Below are positions 12,114-19,497 of a stretch of 51,594 nt of DNA, piece after piece; positions within the stretch are counted from its first letter, which is position 1; each line of letters begins with the position of its first letter. Made by a program: the position numbers and the translations under genes. This stretch comes from a virus, in the IMG/VR virus record IMGVR_UViG_3300042483_000235, positions 1 to 51,594 of that record; one strand, written 5' to 3'. The notes below the pieces were generated by a model, which saw only the letters and a list, made by a program, of their open reading frames with translations, made no database searches and was not told the origin of the DNA.

Positions 12114-12362
12114 TCAACTCCATTTCATTGCAAACATCATGGCATCTTCTGGATTTTGAAAATACCAAGCACGACCGTTCGATTCCTGCATATCTCTAAA
12201 TTTATTTTGGCAATGTTCCAAACACCAAGTCAGCATATCGTTGTATAGATCGTCAGTGTATGGTAGGCGAACAACGTGATAGTCCTTGAGCACGGACATA
12301 AGTCCTTCTGTAGGTTTTGGAAAACTTTTTTTAGTCTTGGTTGACATCATGGCCACTGTCAT
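12114..12362 (-). CDS. FxLKW-family small phage protein (82 aa)
   Basis: Contains YTDDLYNDMLTWCLEHC and ends AWYFQNPEDAMMFAMKWS, the paralogue signature with an aromatic strand, acidic turn, and MFAMKW. Start ATG overlaps the upstream stop (TAATG). Unknown function. Confidence 0.72.
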   Translation of the reverse strand: MTVAMMSTKTKKSFPKPTEGLMSVLKDYHVVRLPYTDDLYNDMLTWCLEHCQNKFRDMQESNGRAWYFQNPEDAMMFAMKWS

Positions 12363-12709
12363 TAGCTTTGCCTCAGTAGATATTCTGTGAGTCTAGGCCC
12401 CGATAGTTTGGCGCGGACTTGAAACTTGTATCCATATTGTAGTTGATCTGGAATTCTATACCAACAAGGAGTTTCTATAGCATTTAACATAATCCATTGT
12501 CCTTGTTCGCTTTGTTGCCATTCCCATAATGGTTGGGCTGCATATAAGTCCGGATCATCAACATCGCCCATCATGAATTCGTGTACTACTATTTCTCTTA
12601 CTTCCTCTACTTGATCGCCTATTTGCATATATTTGTATGTATTCCGTGTTGGAGGCTTACCAAAAAAACCTTGACTGGGTTCAAATTGATAATCTTTAGT
12701 TTTTGTCAT
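12362..12709 (-). CDS. Conserved phage protein of unknown function (115 aa)
   Basis: QWIMLNAIETPCWYRIPDQL followed by KFQVRAKLSGPRLTEYLLR is a pattern I recognise from T4-like phages. Shares neighbours and size with the FxLKW proteins but lacks the MFxLK ending. Part of the operon starting at 14941. Confidence 0.75.
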   Translation of the reverse strand: MTKTKDYQFEPSQGFFGKPPTRNTYKYMQIGDQVEEVREIVVHEFMMGDVDDPDLYAAQPLWEWQQSEQGQWIMLNAIETPCWYRIPDQLQYGYKFQVRAKLSGPRLTEYLLRQS

Positions 12710-12957
12710 TTTAATTTATTGCCTTCTGCTGAGCCCCAACGAAGCATAAACATAGTGGCATCATAGTCATCTTCAAATTGAAAATACAGTGTGTGATAGC
12801 TTTCGCAACGCCAAAGGCTTTTACAGTTATCTTCACACCAAGATTTCATCAGCGGTAGATTTTCATAACCTACCTTGTCAAAATTGATCCTATAGGGAAA
12901 CACAGCTCTCACTCTTGTTGCTAGAACTTCTCTAATAGAAGGCAGTGTTGTATTCAT
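12706..12957 (-). CDS. FxLKW-family small phage protein (83 aa)
   Basis: YENLPLMKSWCEDNC, then LYFQFEDDYDATMFMLRWGS: the paralogue signature. The central Trp-Cys helix is also shared with the protein at 12114-12362 (MLTWCLEHC). Unknown function. Confidence 0.73.
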   Translation of the reverse strand: MNTTLPSIREVLATRVRAVFPYRINFDKVGYENLPLMKSWCEDNCKSLWRCESYHTLYFQFEDDYDATMFMLRWGSAEGNKLK

Positions 12958-13769
12958 AGAGGAAATGCAAATTCAATAGTTTGGTACACAGGGGGTGCTT
13001 GTGGAATTGGTTCTTTGCTGATCAGTTCGTTGGCCAGTTGACTGCGTTCTTTTACATTGGGCTGTCCTAGCACAATCACAGCATACAATCTATCTTCTTT
13101 TCTAACCAACATTGCCACACACCTACCTGCAGGATTTGTAAATCCTGTTTTAGAAATAATAATATTATCAAATTCAAATAATGTAGGATTGGTATTTCTT
13201 AGATTTATCTTGACAGTCTTTTTACCTTTTGGTAACTTTAATGTGGTTGTTCGTTCATTGGATATAGCTTGAATGATGTCATGGTCTTTAATTCTAAATA
13301 AAAAAGCAACAAGATTATCTATAGTGCTGACATTACCAGGCAGCAGGCCACTGGCATCTACAATTCGAGTTCTGGTAAGCCCTGTTCCCATCACCCATTG
13401 ATTTGTGTCAGATATGAATACATCAAACCCGCCTGGATATGAGTGTGCAAGAGTTTCGGCGGCTAGATTGTCTGAACTGATTAACATGGCCTTCATTAGA
13501 TCGATTCTAGGAACCATAGCACCTCGAGGGAATCTACCTTTGGACTTGCCGGTAACTTTGACTTTCTCGTCTAGATCAAGGCCCTGCCTTAGGATAGTTG
13601 TTGCTGTAAACAGTTTTGTAATAGAAGCAATGCTACGAACATCACTCCTATTATAAACCATTTGATATTCCGTGAGATCATAATCGTAGAGTCCCCAGGC
13701 TCCGTGACTTGGTTGTGAATAACTTATAGTTGAAATGCATACACAAAATAACAAAAATAATTTTTTCAT
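12954..13769 (-). CDS. D-alanyl-D-alanine endopeptidase/carboxypeptidase (peptidase S11)
   Basis: Exported serine penicillin-binding-type enzyme that would cut peptidoglycan peptides in the periplasm. A signal peptide spans about residues 1-19 (MKKLFLLFCVCISTISYSQ). All three active-site motifs are present: SxxK at 49-52 (SITK), SxN at 99-101 (SDN), KTG at 207-209. At 271 aa it is close to PBP7-type endopeptidases and lacks the extra C-terminal anchor domain. It lies in an early-type operon of small unknown genes, so wall remodelling or superinfection effects are as plausible as lysis. Confidence 0.88.
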   Translation of the reverse strand: MKKLFLLFCVCISTISYSQPSHGAWGLYDYDLTEYQMVYNRSDVRSIASITKLFTATTILRQGLDLDEKVKVTGKSKGRFPRGAMVPRIDLMKAMLISSDNLAAETLAHSYPGGFDVFISDTNQWVMGTGLTRTRIVDASGLLPGNVSTIDNLVAFLFRIKDHDIIQAISNERTTTLKLPKGKKTVKINLRNTNPTLFEFDNIIISKTGFTNPAGRCVAMLVRKEDRLYAVIVLGQPNVKERSQLANELISKEPIPQAPPVYQTIEFAFPL

Positions 13770-13772
13770 AAT

Positions 13773-14087
13773 TCAATCTTGGCCGTTACCATATTTTAAC
13801 AAAAACATTGTGCGTTTTTGTTCGTCGTAGAAATCCAAACGAACAGTATGTACATTCTTTTTGCCTTCGAACCAGCCGCTTGGTTCCATATAAAACCATT
13901 CATCTTTGTCTTGTGGACGTCTTACATAATCAGGGTCTTTGACATACTCTCTATGATCACGCACAGTAAAGCCCAGCACGTCTTTCATCTTTGTTCGTGA
14001 AAGATAGACACTGGGCTTTTCTCGTTGCTTGATGCGTTCGAGAACACTGCCCCATTGATCGGGACTCATAACCACAGGCTTGCTCAT
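13773..14087 (-). CDS. FxLKW-family small phage protein (104 aa)
   Basis: Contains SRTKMKDVLGFTVRDHREYV and ends VRLDFYDEQKRTMFLLKYGN, the paralogue signature. Start overlaps the upstream stop (TAATG). Unknown function. Confidence 0.72.
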   Translation of the reverse strand: MSKPVVMSPDQWGSVLERIKQREKPSVYLSRTKMKDVLGFTVRDHREYVKDPDYVRRPQDKDEWFYMEPSGWFEGKKNVHTVRLDFYDEQKRTMFLLKYGNGQD

Positions 14088-14941
14088 TATACTTCCAATA
14101 CTATGTTAGGATTCCAACCACTGTTTTCACTGTAGCCATCGTTTTCGTAACCACGTGGGTTGCAAACAACACGAGTCTCTCCAATCATATAATCAAATGG
14201 CTGATGCATGTGCCCGTGTGTCCACAATTTAATCTGCGGGTGATCCATAATGAACTCACTTAGGTCACTGGCATATCCACCGTTCATAAGTGTTTGACTA
14301 GCGTATTGTTCACTGACACTTTTAAAACTAGGTGCGTGGTGCCCGACTACCACGCACTTCTTATCTTTATGTTCTTGAACAATCAGTTTGATGTAACTCA
14401 GCGTCTTATCGTGACGTATGGCAACATCCAACGGACTCATAGCTGCATACTCACGTTTGTCATTTCGCACAATTCGGAAATCGTTCATCATGTCTTTGAT
14501 GGCATGCATTGTAAGTGGATCACGACCATTCATATCTGTCCACAATGTTCCACCCACAAACACAACATCGTCGATAATTTTCATATCCTGTTCTAACAAG
14601 TAGATGTTAGGATACTTGGCAACTTCTTCACGCATATAATCAATAGCCGCATAAAATTTGCCGTGATAGAATTCGTGATTGCCCATAATGTAAATTACAT
14701 GGGGGAACTGAAAACTACAACGCTTGAAAAAATCACGGAAGCGAGCAACACGTTGCATTTTACGGCTAAGATCGGCAAATGCGCCACTGCTATACGGATT
14801 GAAATCAGCGGCAATGTGGTCATGTAGATCCTGTGCAATCATAATATCGCCACCGAGAATCAAAACATCGTAATCTTGATCATTTTGGATATTGATATCA
14901 CTGAATTCTAAATGCAGATCCGATACCAGTTTAATTTTCAT
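14087..14941 (-). CDS. Calcineurin-like metallophosphoesterase (284 aa)
   Basis: All dinuclear-metal motifs are present in order: SDLHLEF near residue 6, GGDI near 31, GNHEFYHG in the middle, VGHHAP, and THGHMHQP near the C-terminus. Such phage enzymes hydrolyse phosphodiesters or phosphomonoesters; substrate unknown. The start at 14941 (MKIKLVSDLH) is preferred over 14995 because the motif normally lies at the very N-terminus and the longer frame runs through the promoter. First gene of the operon that reaches 11837. Confidence 0.9.
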   Translation of the reverse strand: MKIKLVSDLHLEFSDINIQNDQDYDVLILGGDIMIAQDLHDHIAADFNPYSSGAFADLSRKMQRVARFRDFFKRCSFQFPHVIYIMGNHEFYHGKFYAAIDYMREEVAKYPNIYLLEQDMKIIDDVVFVGGTLWTDMNGRDPLTMHAIKDMMNDFRIVRNDKREYAAMSPLDVAIRHDKTLSYIKLIVQEHKDKKCVVVGHHAPSFKSVSEQYASQTLMNGGYASDLSEFIMDHPQIKLWTHGHMHQPFDYMIGETRVVCNPRGYENDGYSENSGWNPNIVLEV

Positions 14942-14966
14942 AGAATGTTCCAGGTAATGTATGTAT

Positions 14967-14995
14967 ATTATACAGTCAGTTTTAATTTCTGTCAA
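14967..14995 (-). promoter_or_regulatory. Sigma70 promoter of the phosphoesterase operon
   Basis: TTGACA, 17-bp spacer, TATAAT, all consensus, about 26 nt before the ATG at 14941. Confidence 0.85.
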
Positions 14996-15011
14996 CCTGA
15001 TTAAATATGTA

Positions 15012-15019
15012 TATAAATT
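15012..15019 (+). promoter_or_regulatory. T4-late-like promoter of the plus-strand operon
   Basis: TATAAATT followed by GGGAG and a GTG start at 15037. If this is the promoter, the upstream ATG at 15007 cannot be the start of this transcript's first gene. Confidence 0.5.
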
Positions 15020-15036
15020 ATACCGGGAGCGAATCG

Positions 15037-15228
15037 GTGAAGTACTACGACTACGATTGGGATGTCAACCCAGAATCTATCATTCTGGACAAAGAACTAA
15101 ACATTGATAAATTGGGCTGGAAAGCGGGTGACTGCTTTGTTGTTCAAAATATTGACGGCCGAGCCATGCTGAGAAAGCTGGACCCCCTGGAGAAATTCAT
15201 AAAAGAAGGGGAACAAGAACATGGGTGA
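15037..15228 (+). CDS. AbrB-like small phage protein (63 aa)
   Basis: KYYDYDWDVNPESIILDKEL leads to DKLGWKAGDCFVVQNIDGR and MLRKLDPLEKF, which resembles the swapped-hairpin arrangement of small AbrB/SpoVT-like DNA-binding domains, though it may only be a structural cousin. GTG start with GGGAG 8 nt upstream; an ATG at 15007 would add 10 residues. Overlaps the next gene by 8 nt. First of four plus-strand genes. Confidence 0.68.
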   Translation: MKYYDYDWDVNPESIILDKELNIDKLGWKAGDCFVVQNIDGRAMLRKLDPLEKFIKEGEQEHG

Positions 15229-15499
15229 TTTTTTTAAACTAGTGGCCGAACTTGGGTTTCCTATAGCAGGTGCCATGGCGGCTGGCTACTTTGTTTTCCT
15301 AACACTAAAATTTATCCTTGCTGGAGTTACTAGCAGTGTAAATGGAATGGGGGGAATTATCAAAGGCCTAGACAGTCGTGTTGACACCATGACCAATCAA
15401 CTACAGCGTATTGATGTTAAAGTAAGTCATGCATTAGGTCTACAACCTGACTACGATCGTATCAGTAGAGCAGAACAAGCAGATCAAAGGAAAGATTAA
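15221..15499 (+). CDS. Single-span membrane protein with coiled coil (92 aa)
   Basis: One hydrophobic segment at about residues 12-34 (LGFPIAGAMAAGYFVFLTLKFI) is followed by a predicted coiled coil (LDSRVDTMTNQLQRIDVKV). Clearly related to the gene at 15628-15978, which shares the YGFPIVAAGG-type start. Size and topology suit a holin-like or inner-membrane scaffold protein, but no family is proven. Confidence 0.72.
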   Translation: MGDFFKLVAELGFPIAGAMAAGYFVFLTLKFILAGVTSSVNGMGGIIKGLDSRVDTMTNQLQRIDVKVSHALGLQPDYDRISRAEQADQRKD

Positions 15500-15500
15500 C

Positions 15501-15626
15501 ATGATCGACTGTCAAGAGATAGCATTACTACATGCAGTAGCCGTTAACATAGACAAAGACGCCCAACCCGAATTATGGAAAGAATTAAACGATCGTTTGA
15601 TCCTAGCAATTTTAAGGAACAATTAA
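15501..15626 (+). CDS. Very small hypothetical protein (41 aa)
   Basis: MIDCQEIALLHAVAVNIDKD ... LWKELNDRLILAILRNN, mostly helical. Good AAGGAAAG ribosome site and tight spacing between two paralogous membrane-protein genes support translation. Confidence 0.62.
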   Translation: MIDCQEIALLHAVAVNIDKDAQPELWKELNDRLILAILRNN

Positions 15627-15627
15627 A

Positions 15628-15978
15628 ATGGATCCAGTAGAACTAGTAAACAAATATGGTTTTCCTATTGTGGCCGCAGGTGGCATGGGATACTTCATCT
15701 ATTACGTGTGGACCTGGGTTACCACAGAAATCAAACCCGTTATAGGACAAGCCAATGGAACTCTTATCGCTCTTATTGATCGTATTCGTATGCTTGATAA
15801 CGATCTTATCAGGTTGAATCAGAAAGTAGAAACTGTCATGGAACTACGTGGCAAGACCATTGAGTACGAACGTATCAAGGCCGAACACGAAATCAACAAA
15901 GTTTCAGAAGAAGAAGGGCCGCCAATCGGCAAGCGTAAGGCTACAAAAGAAGAAATTAAAGGCGCTGCCGGCGACTGA
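15628..15978 (+). CDS. Single-span membrane protein with coiled coil (116 aa)
   Basis: Paralogue of 15221-15499: NKYGFPIVAAGGMGYFIYYV forms the N-terminal membrane span, followed by a heptad region (IRMLDNDLIRLNQKVETVME) and a charged tail rich in Lys and Glu. AAGGAAC precedes the ATG. The stop abuts the convergent cyclase gene. Function unknown; possibly acts with its paralogue. Confidence 0.75.
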   Translation: MDPVELVNKYGFPIVAAGGMGYFIYYVWTWVTTEIKPVIGQANGTLIALIDRIRMLDNDLIRLNQKVETVMELRGKTIEYERIKAEHEINKVSEEEGPPIGKRKATKEEIKGAAGD

Positions 15979-18039
15979 TTACTTCGAGGTAGCTTTGTAG
16001 GTACCGTCCCAATCTTTTGGTAAATCTCTAGAGCGCATATCAGCTATACGCTCAATCCACAGTTCATAGTAGTGATCCATATTGCCGTCAAATTCACCAG
16101 TGAGTGTCTTGCATAATTCTATAGCGTCATCCCACTTTTGCTGCTTATAATAGGTCAACATACCGTTATGCATATCACGGGCAGTGTTCCATTTAACTGC
16201 TACAGTTTCATCAGGCATGTAGAATACAGTAAAAATATTAACACCAATGGTCTTGCCCTTGACTGCAATACAGTCTAAAGGAATAGTAAAGTACTGATCG
16301 TTAACACGCTTCTCTGTGCTTTCACTGATAATGATTAGTTGTCCATAGTTCTTGGTTTGACTTTCTAGTCGTGCTGTTAAACTAACTGAGTCACCTAGTA
16401 CATCATATCCAAATCGGTCTTTACTACCAATGTTACCGATTAGTGTAGGACCGGTGTTAATACCCAAACCCATACCTACACGTGGCTTTCCTTCTCGTTC
16501 AAGTTCGATGTTAAACAGTTCAACAGCATGAATCATTTCTAGTCCAGTGCGGACAGCAGCGTGAGCATGATCAGGATCTTGAAGCTCTTGGATCGGAGCA
16601 CCATGAACGTGCAGACTAGCATCACCAATGAACTTGATCAAGCATCCATTGTTGCGCAGTATAGGTTCAGCAATGGCAGTCATATAACGATTCATTGTTT
16701 GTGTAAATGCCACAACGTCATCACCATAGGTTTCACCTAGGCCAGTAAAGTTGCGCATGTCACTCATGATGATGGTAAGGTCTTTCTTCTCTCCGCCTAG
16801 TTTAATAAAGCTAGGATCTTTTTGTAGGCGTTCAACAATTACAGGATTTACATAGCTGCCAAACTGTTTCTTAATCTGTGACTTTTGCAAGTACTCGCTT
16901 AAAAATTTGACACTATAAGCGTGAATGTATACCAGACTACAGCCAACAACAAACCAAGTGGCGTCCAATAGGATTCTGGAGTTTTCATATAGATAAGATA
17001 TAGCGAAATGACTGCCGCCGAGAAAGACAACAACAGGAATAAAAGCATAGGTCCACCTTGATAAAAATAGTACTAGTAATCCAGCGGCCAGCAAGGCAAT
17101 GATCTCAGCTTGGTCAGCCCAACCTGGACGCTGTATGTTGCTCTGCGTCATCATAGTGCCAATGACTGCACCTTGTAGGTATTGTGGCCATACTTCACCT
17201 TTGGCTGTACTAACAGGGTTTACCAGACCAGCAGCACTGAGTCCAACAATAACAATACCGCCGTCAAATGATTCAGGCAACTGCATGTAACTGTATTCTC
17301 TAGGCGTTGCTGACCAATCAATCCAAACACGACCTTCGTTGTCCGTTGGTACTTTGCCAAACTTAGGAACACGCACAGCTTCTACACCCATGTCACCAAT
17401 CTTGACTTGGAACTTGGGATCCTTGGCAGCCACACGCAGTGTCTCTAATGCTAGACTAGGATGTAGTTTTTCTTGACTTAGTATGACCATGGGCATACGA
17501 CGAACAACACCGTCTATCTCTGGAAATGTATTAACAATACCAACACCTGCTGCTAGACTTTCTTGCGGCTCCACATTACTAATCAATCCTGGATACTCAA
17601 CAACTAGTCCCTTAGGATCCATGCCTATTACTTGTGCAGGTGTTCTATGAGTAATATTCTTTTGACGTTCACTTCCTAGTGCTGGTAATACCACAGGATA
17701 CTTCTTAAGTGTTTCACCTAGTACGGCATCCTTGCCAAAACGATCTTTCTCTGGCATTAGCACGTTAAACACAACCAGTCCGGCATCACGTCTATAAATC
17801 TCTTTAATGATATCAGCATACATGTCTCTAGGGAAAGGAAACTGTCCTAGCTTGTCTAGAGTTGCTTCATCAATGTTGACTGTATAAACAGGAACATCGT
17901 TGGCAGGTTGACTAGTTACTAATGTGTCAAAATAACGTAGTCTTACGCTTTCAATAAAACTAGGATCTACAAGACGGATGCCTAATACTAATGCTAGAGT
18001 GACCAATGCGGTCCAAGGGTTTAATAGTAGCTTTTTCAT
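15979..18039 (-). CDS. CHASE2-domain adenylate/guanylate cyclase (686 aa)
   Basis: Membrane-bound class III nucleotide cyclase. An N-terminal membrane span (WTALVTLALVLGIRLV) precedes an extracytoplasmic CHASE2-type sensor (DVPVYTVNIDEATLDKLG, FPRDMYADIIKEI) up to about residue 300, then about three membrane spans, then the catalytic domain from about 430. Metal-binding Asp candidates are in MSDMRNFTG and FIGDASL; DVLGDSVSLTARLE is the substrate loop, with Ser where Asn is usual in many homologues. Start at 18039 because the 14 codons upstream overlap the divergent riboswitch leader. A TAAATA box lies 5 nt before the ATG. Product (cAMP or cGMP) unknown. Confidence 0.88.
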   Translation of the reverse strand: MKKLLLNPWTALVTLALVLGIRLVDPSFIESVRLRYFDTLVTSQPANDVPVYTVNIDEATLDKLGQFPFPRDMYADIIKEIYRRDAGLVVFNVLMPEKDRFGKDAVLGETLKKYPVVLPALGSERQKNITHRTPAQVIGMDPKGLVVEYPGLISNVEPQESLAAGVGIVNTFPEIDGVVRRMPMVILSQEKLHPSLALETLRVAAKDPKFQVKIGDMGVEAVRVPKFGKVPTDNEGRVWIDWSATPREYSYMQLPESFDGGIVIVGLSAAGLVNPVSTAKGEVWPQYLQGAVIGTMMTQSNIQRPGWADQAEIIALLAAGLLVLFLSRWTYAFIPVVVFLGGSHFAISYLYENSRILLDATWFVVGCSLVYIHAYSVKFLSEYLQKSQIKKQFGSYVNPVIVERLQKDPSFIKLGGEKKDLTIIMSDMRNFTGLGETYGDDVVAFTQTMNRYMTAIAEPILRNNGCLIKFIGDASLHVHGAPIQELQDPDHAHAAVRTGLEMIHAVELFNIELEREGKPRVGMGLGINTGPTLIGNIGSKDRFGYDVLGDSVSLTARLESQTKNYGQLIIISESTEKRVNDQYFTIPLDCIAVKGKTIGVNIFTVFYMPDETVAVKWNTARDMHNGMLTYYKQQKWDDAIELCKTLTGEFDGNMDHYYELWIERIADMRSRDLPKDWDGTYKATSK

Positions 18040-18044
18040 AGTAA

Positions 18045-18052
18045 TATTTATC
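18045..18052 (-). promoter_or_regulatory. T4-late-like promoter box of the cyclase gene
   Basis: GATAAATA 5 nt before the ATG at 18039, no ribosome site between. Confidence 0.5.
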
Positions 18053-18055
18053 GCT

Positions 18056-18155
18056 AAATACCTTGGGGAGTAACTAGCCAACAGGTGTTGGTTTTATAGG
18101 TCGTCAACACGGTATACATATACCCGGTCTATAGACAAAGCGGTGAGACCATAAC
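18056..18155 (+). ncRNA. yybP-ykoY (manganese) riboswitch candidate
   Basis: Contains the characteristic TTGGGGAGTA, a perfect CCAAC/GTTGG hairpin, TCGTCAACAC, a GGTATA/TATACC hairpin inside a TATAG/CTATA stem, and the terminal GAGACC. The order matches the yybP-ykoY class that senses Mn2+. CCTT near the 5' end could pair with the AAGG of the ribosome site, suggesting translational control. It directly precedes a TerC-family gene, the usual target of this riboswitch. Confidence 0.8.
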
Positions 18156-18167
18156 TTTAAGGAAGAT

Positions 18168-18827
18168 ATGGAACTCTTTACGATCCAGGCCCTTTGGGCA
18201 TTTCTCGCTATCATTTTGATAGACATTGTATTAGCCGGTGATAACGCTCTTGTTATCGGAATGGCCGCTAACAAATTACCAGAACATCTACGCAAACGAG
18301 CAATTCTTTGGGGAACATTTGGTGCTATTGCTATCCGCTTTATTTCTGTAGCCGCACTGACCTACCTATTAATGATTCCAGGGCTACGCTTAATAGGCGG
18401 TGCTGCGCTATTGTGGATTGGCTGGAAGTTGGTTTTTGATGAAGGTGATCACGACATTGAAGCCAAAGACACATTCTGGGGTGCCATTAGTACTATTGTA
18501 GTCGCTGACGCAGTTATGGGCATAGACAATGCACTTGGTATTGCCGCGGCCGCAAATGGAAATTTTGTGTTAGTCATTGCTGGCCTGTTGATCAGTGTAC
18601 CTATTATATTATTCGGTGCTGGATTAGTCAGCAAGATACTTGAGAAGTATCCCAACAGTGTGTTCGTAGGCAGCTTTGTATTATTTGCTGTGGCATTTCA
18701 AATGGCTATCAAAGAACCTCTATTGCAAGATTGGCTAGAACCTTTAGCCGGTTGGGTTAAGACTGTGCTACCTTGGTGTGCTTCGATGGTAATAACAGCA
18801 GTGCAGTATAAGAAAGCTAGAATGTAA
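18168..18827 (+). CDS. terC: TerC/YjbE-family membrane protein, likely Mn2+ exporter (219 aa)
   Basis: Seven or so membrane spans with the family motifs LIDIVLAGDNALVIGMA (residues 17-33) and ADAVMGIDNALGIAAA in the second repeat; the paired Asp-Asn residues are the proposed metal-binding sites. This family (YjbE/TerC) is associated with manganese efflux. AAGGAAGAT precedes the ATG. The riboswitch candidate upstream and the terminator downstream make it a self-contained regulated unit, divergent from the cyclase gene. Confidence 0.9.
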   Translation: MELFTIQALWAFLAIILIDIVLAGDNALVIGMAANKLPEHLRKRAILWGTFGAIAIRFISVAALTYLLMIPGLRLIGGAALLWIGWKLVFDEGDHDIEAKDTFWGAISTIVVADAVMGIDNALGIAAAANGNFVLVIAGLLISVPIILFGAGLVSKILEKYPNSVFVGSFVLFAVAFQMAIKEPLLQDWLEPLAGWVKTVLPWCASMVITAVQYKKARM

Positions 18828-18850
18828 AAAAGCCCCGGAAGGGGCTTTTT
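18827..18850. terminator. Bidirectional intrinsic terminator
   Basis: AAAAAGCCCC-GGAA-GGGGCTTTTT between the convergent terC and the gene at 18856-19341; U-runs form on both strands. Confidence 0.9.
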
Positions 18851-18855
18851 ATTGA

Positions 18856-19341
18856 TTACGATCTTACTAACATAGCAAAACTAAAGGCAAACGCAGGTAT
18901 TGCTAATGCTGAAAAACTTATAAAAATTAGTGCTCTATCTATTAAATCTGATTTGGCCTTTATCCTAGCGTTTGCTAAGTCTGCTTCTAGTTTAGCACGT
19001 TCTTTATACATACGTACACGCTCAGCCATCATTTGTTCCCAAACATCACTATTACCACTATATATCAACAGTTCTTTGAGTTGTTTTTCTGCGTCTCGCA
19101 AGGCTTTACTCTGCATGGCAATTTCTATTGACATGGCTCTGATCTGTCCGTCTGTGAGAATCTTTTTGCTGGTTTGTGCGGCTGCATTAGCACTGTGAAT
19201 TTTATCGCTGTTTTCAAAGAACTTGGCAAACTGTCCGTAAAGGCTGTTGACATCCTTGCCTAAGGCAATGGCCTTTTTAATATAACCAACTGATTGTTGT
19301 GCGGCTGTAAAAGCAATGCCAAGGGTAATAGGATCAATCAT
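18856..19341 (-). CDS. Conserved phage protein with C-terminal membrane span (161 aa)
   Basis: Starts MIDPITLGIAFTAAQQSVGY, then GKDVNSLYGQFAKFFENSD, a long charged helical middle (about residues 60-130) and a C-terminal membrane helix (ALIFISFSALAIPAFAFSFA). I recognise this layout from T4-like phages of aquatic bacteria; function unknown. Start overlaps the preceding stop (ATGA). Last gene of the curli-like operon. Confidence 0.78.
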   Translation of the reverse strand: MIDPITLGIAFTAAQQSVGYIKKAIALGKDVNSLYGQFAKFFENSDKIHSANAAAQTSKKILTDGQIRAMSIEIAMQSKALRDAEKQLKELLIYSGNSDVWEQMMAERVRMYKERAKLEADLANARIKAKSDLIDRALIFISFSALAIPAFAFSFAMLVRS

Positions 19342-19496
19342 GTTTTCTTAGGATCCTTATCTTTGGGTGGCGGCTTAGTCCATTCTAAGCATACAACTCG
19401 ACGATTATAAACATCCCCGGTCCAAGTCCATTTTACACAACGAGGCTCCTGGGCTAGCATGCCTGCCAACATCAATGAGCCTATGGCGTTGAACAT
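19338..19496 (-). CDS. Small secreted Cys-containing protein (52 aa)
   Basis: MFNAIGSLMLAGMLAQ forms a short signal or anchor; then PRCVKWTWTGDVYNRRVVC with two Cys 17 residues apart able to form a disulfide, and a Pro/Lys tail. Its stop overlaps the next start (ATGA), so it is real and coupled. The pattern occurs next to the 161-aa membrane protein family in phages as I recall it. Function unknown. Confidence 0.7.
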   Translation of the reverse strand: MFNAIGSLMLAGMLAQEPRCVKWTWTGDVYNRRVVCLEWTKPPPKDKDPKKT

Positions 19497-19497
19497 A

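Noticed and set aside
15007-15036. ATG at 15007 as start of the first plus-strand gene
   Set aside because: It lies within a TATAAATT promoter-like box; the GTG at 15037 has a good ribosome site and a more typical N-terminus.
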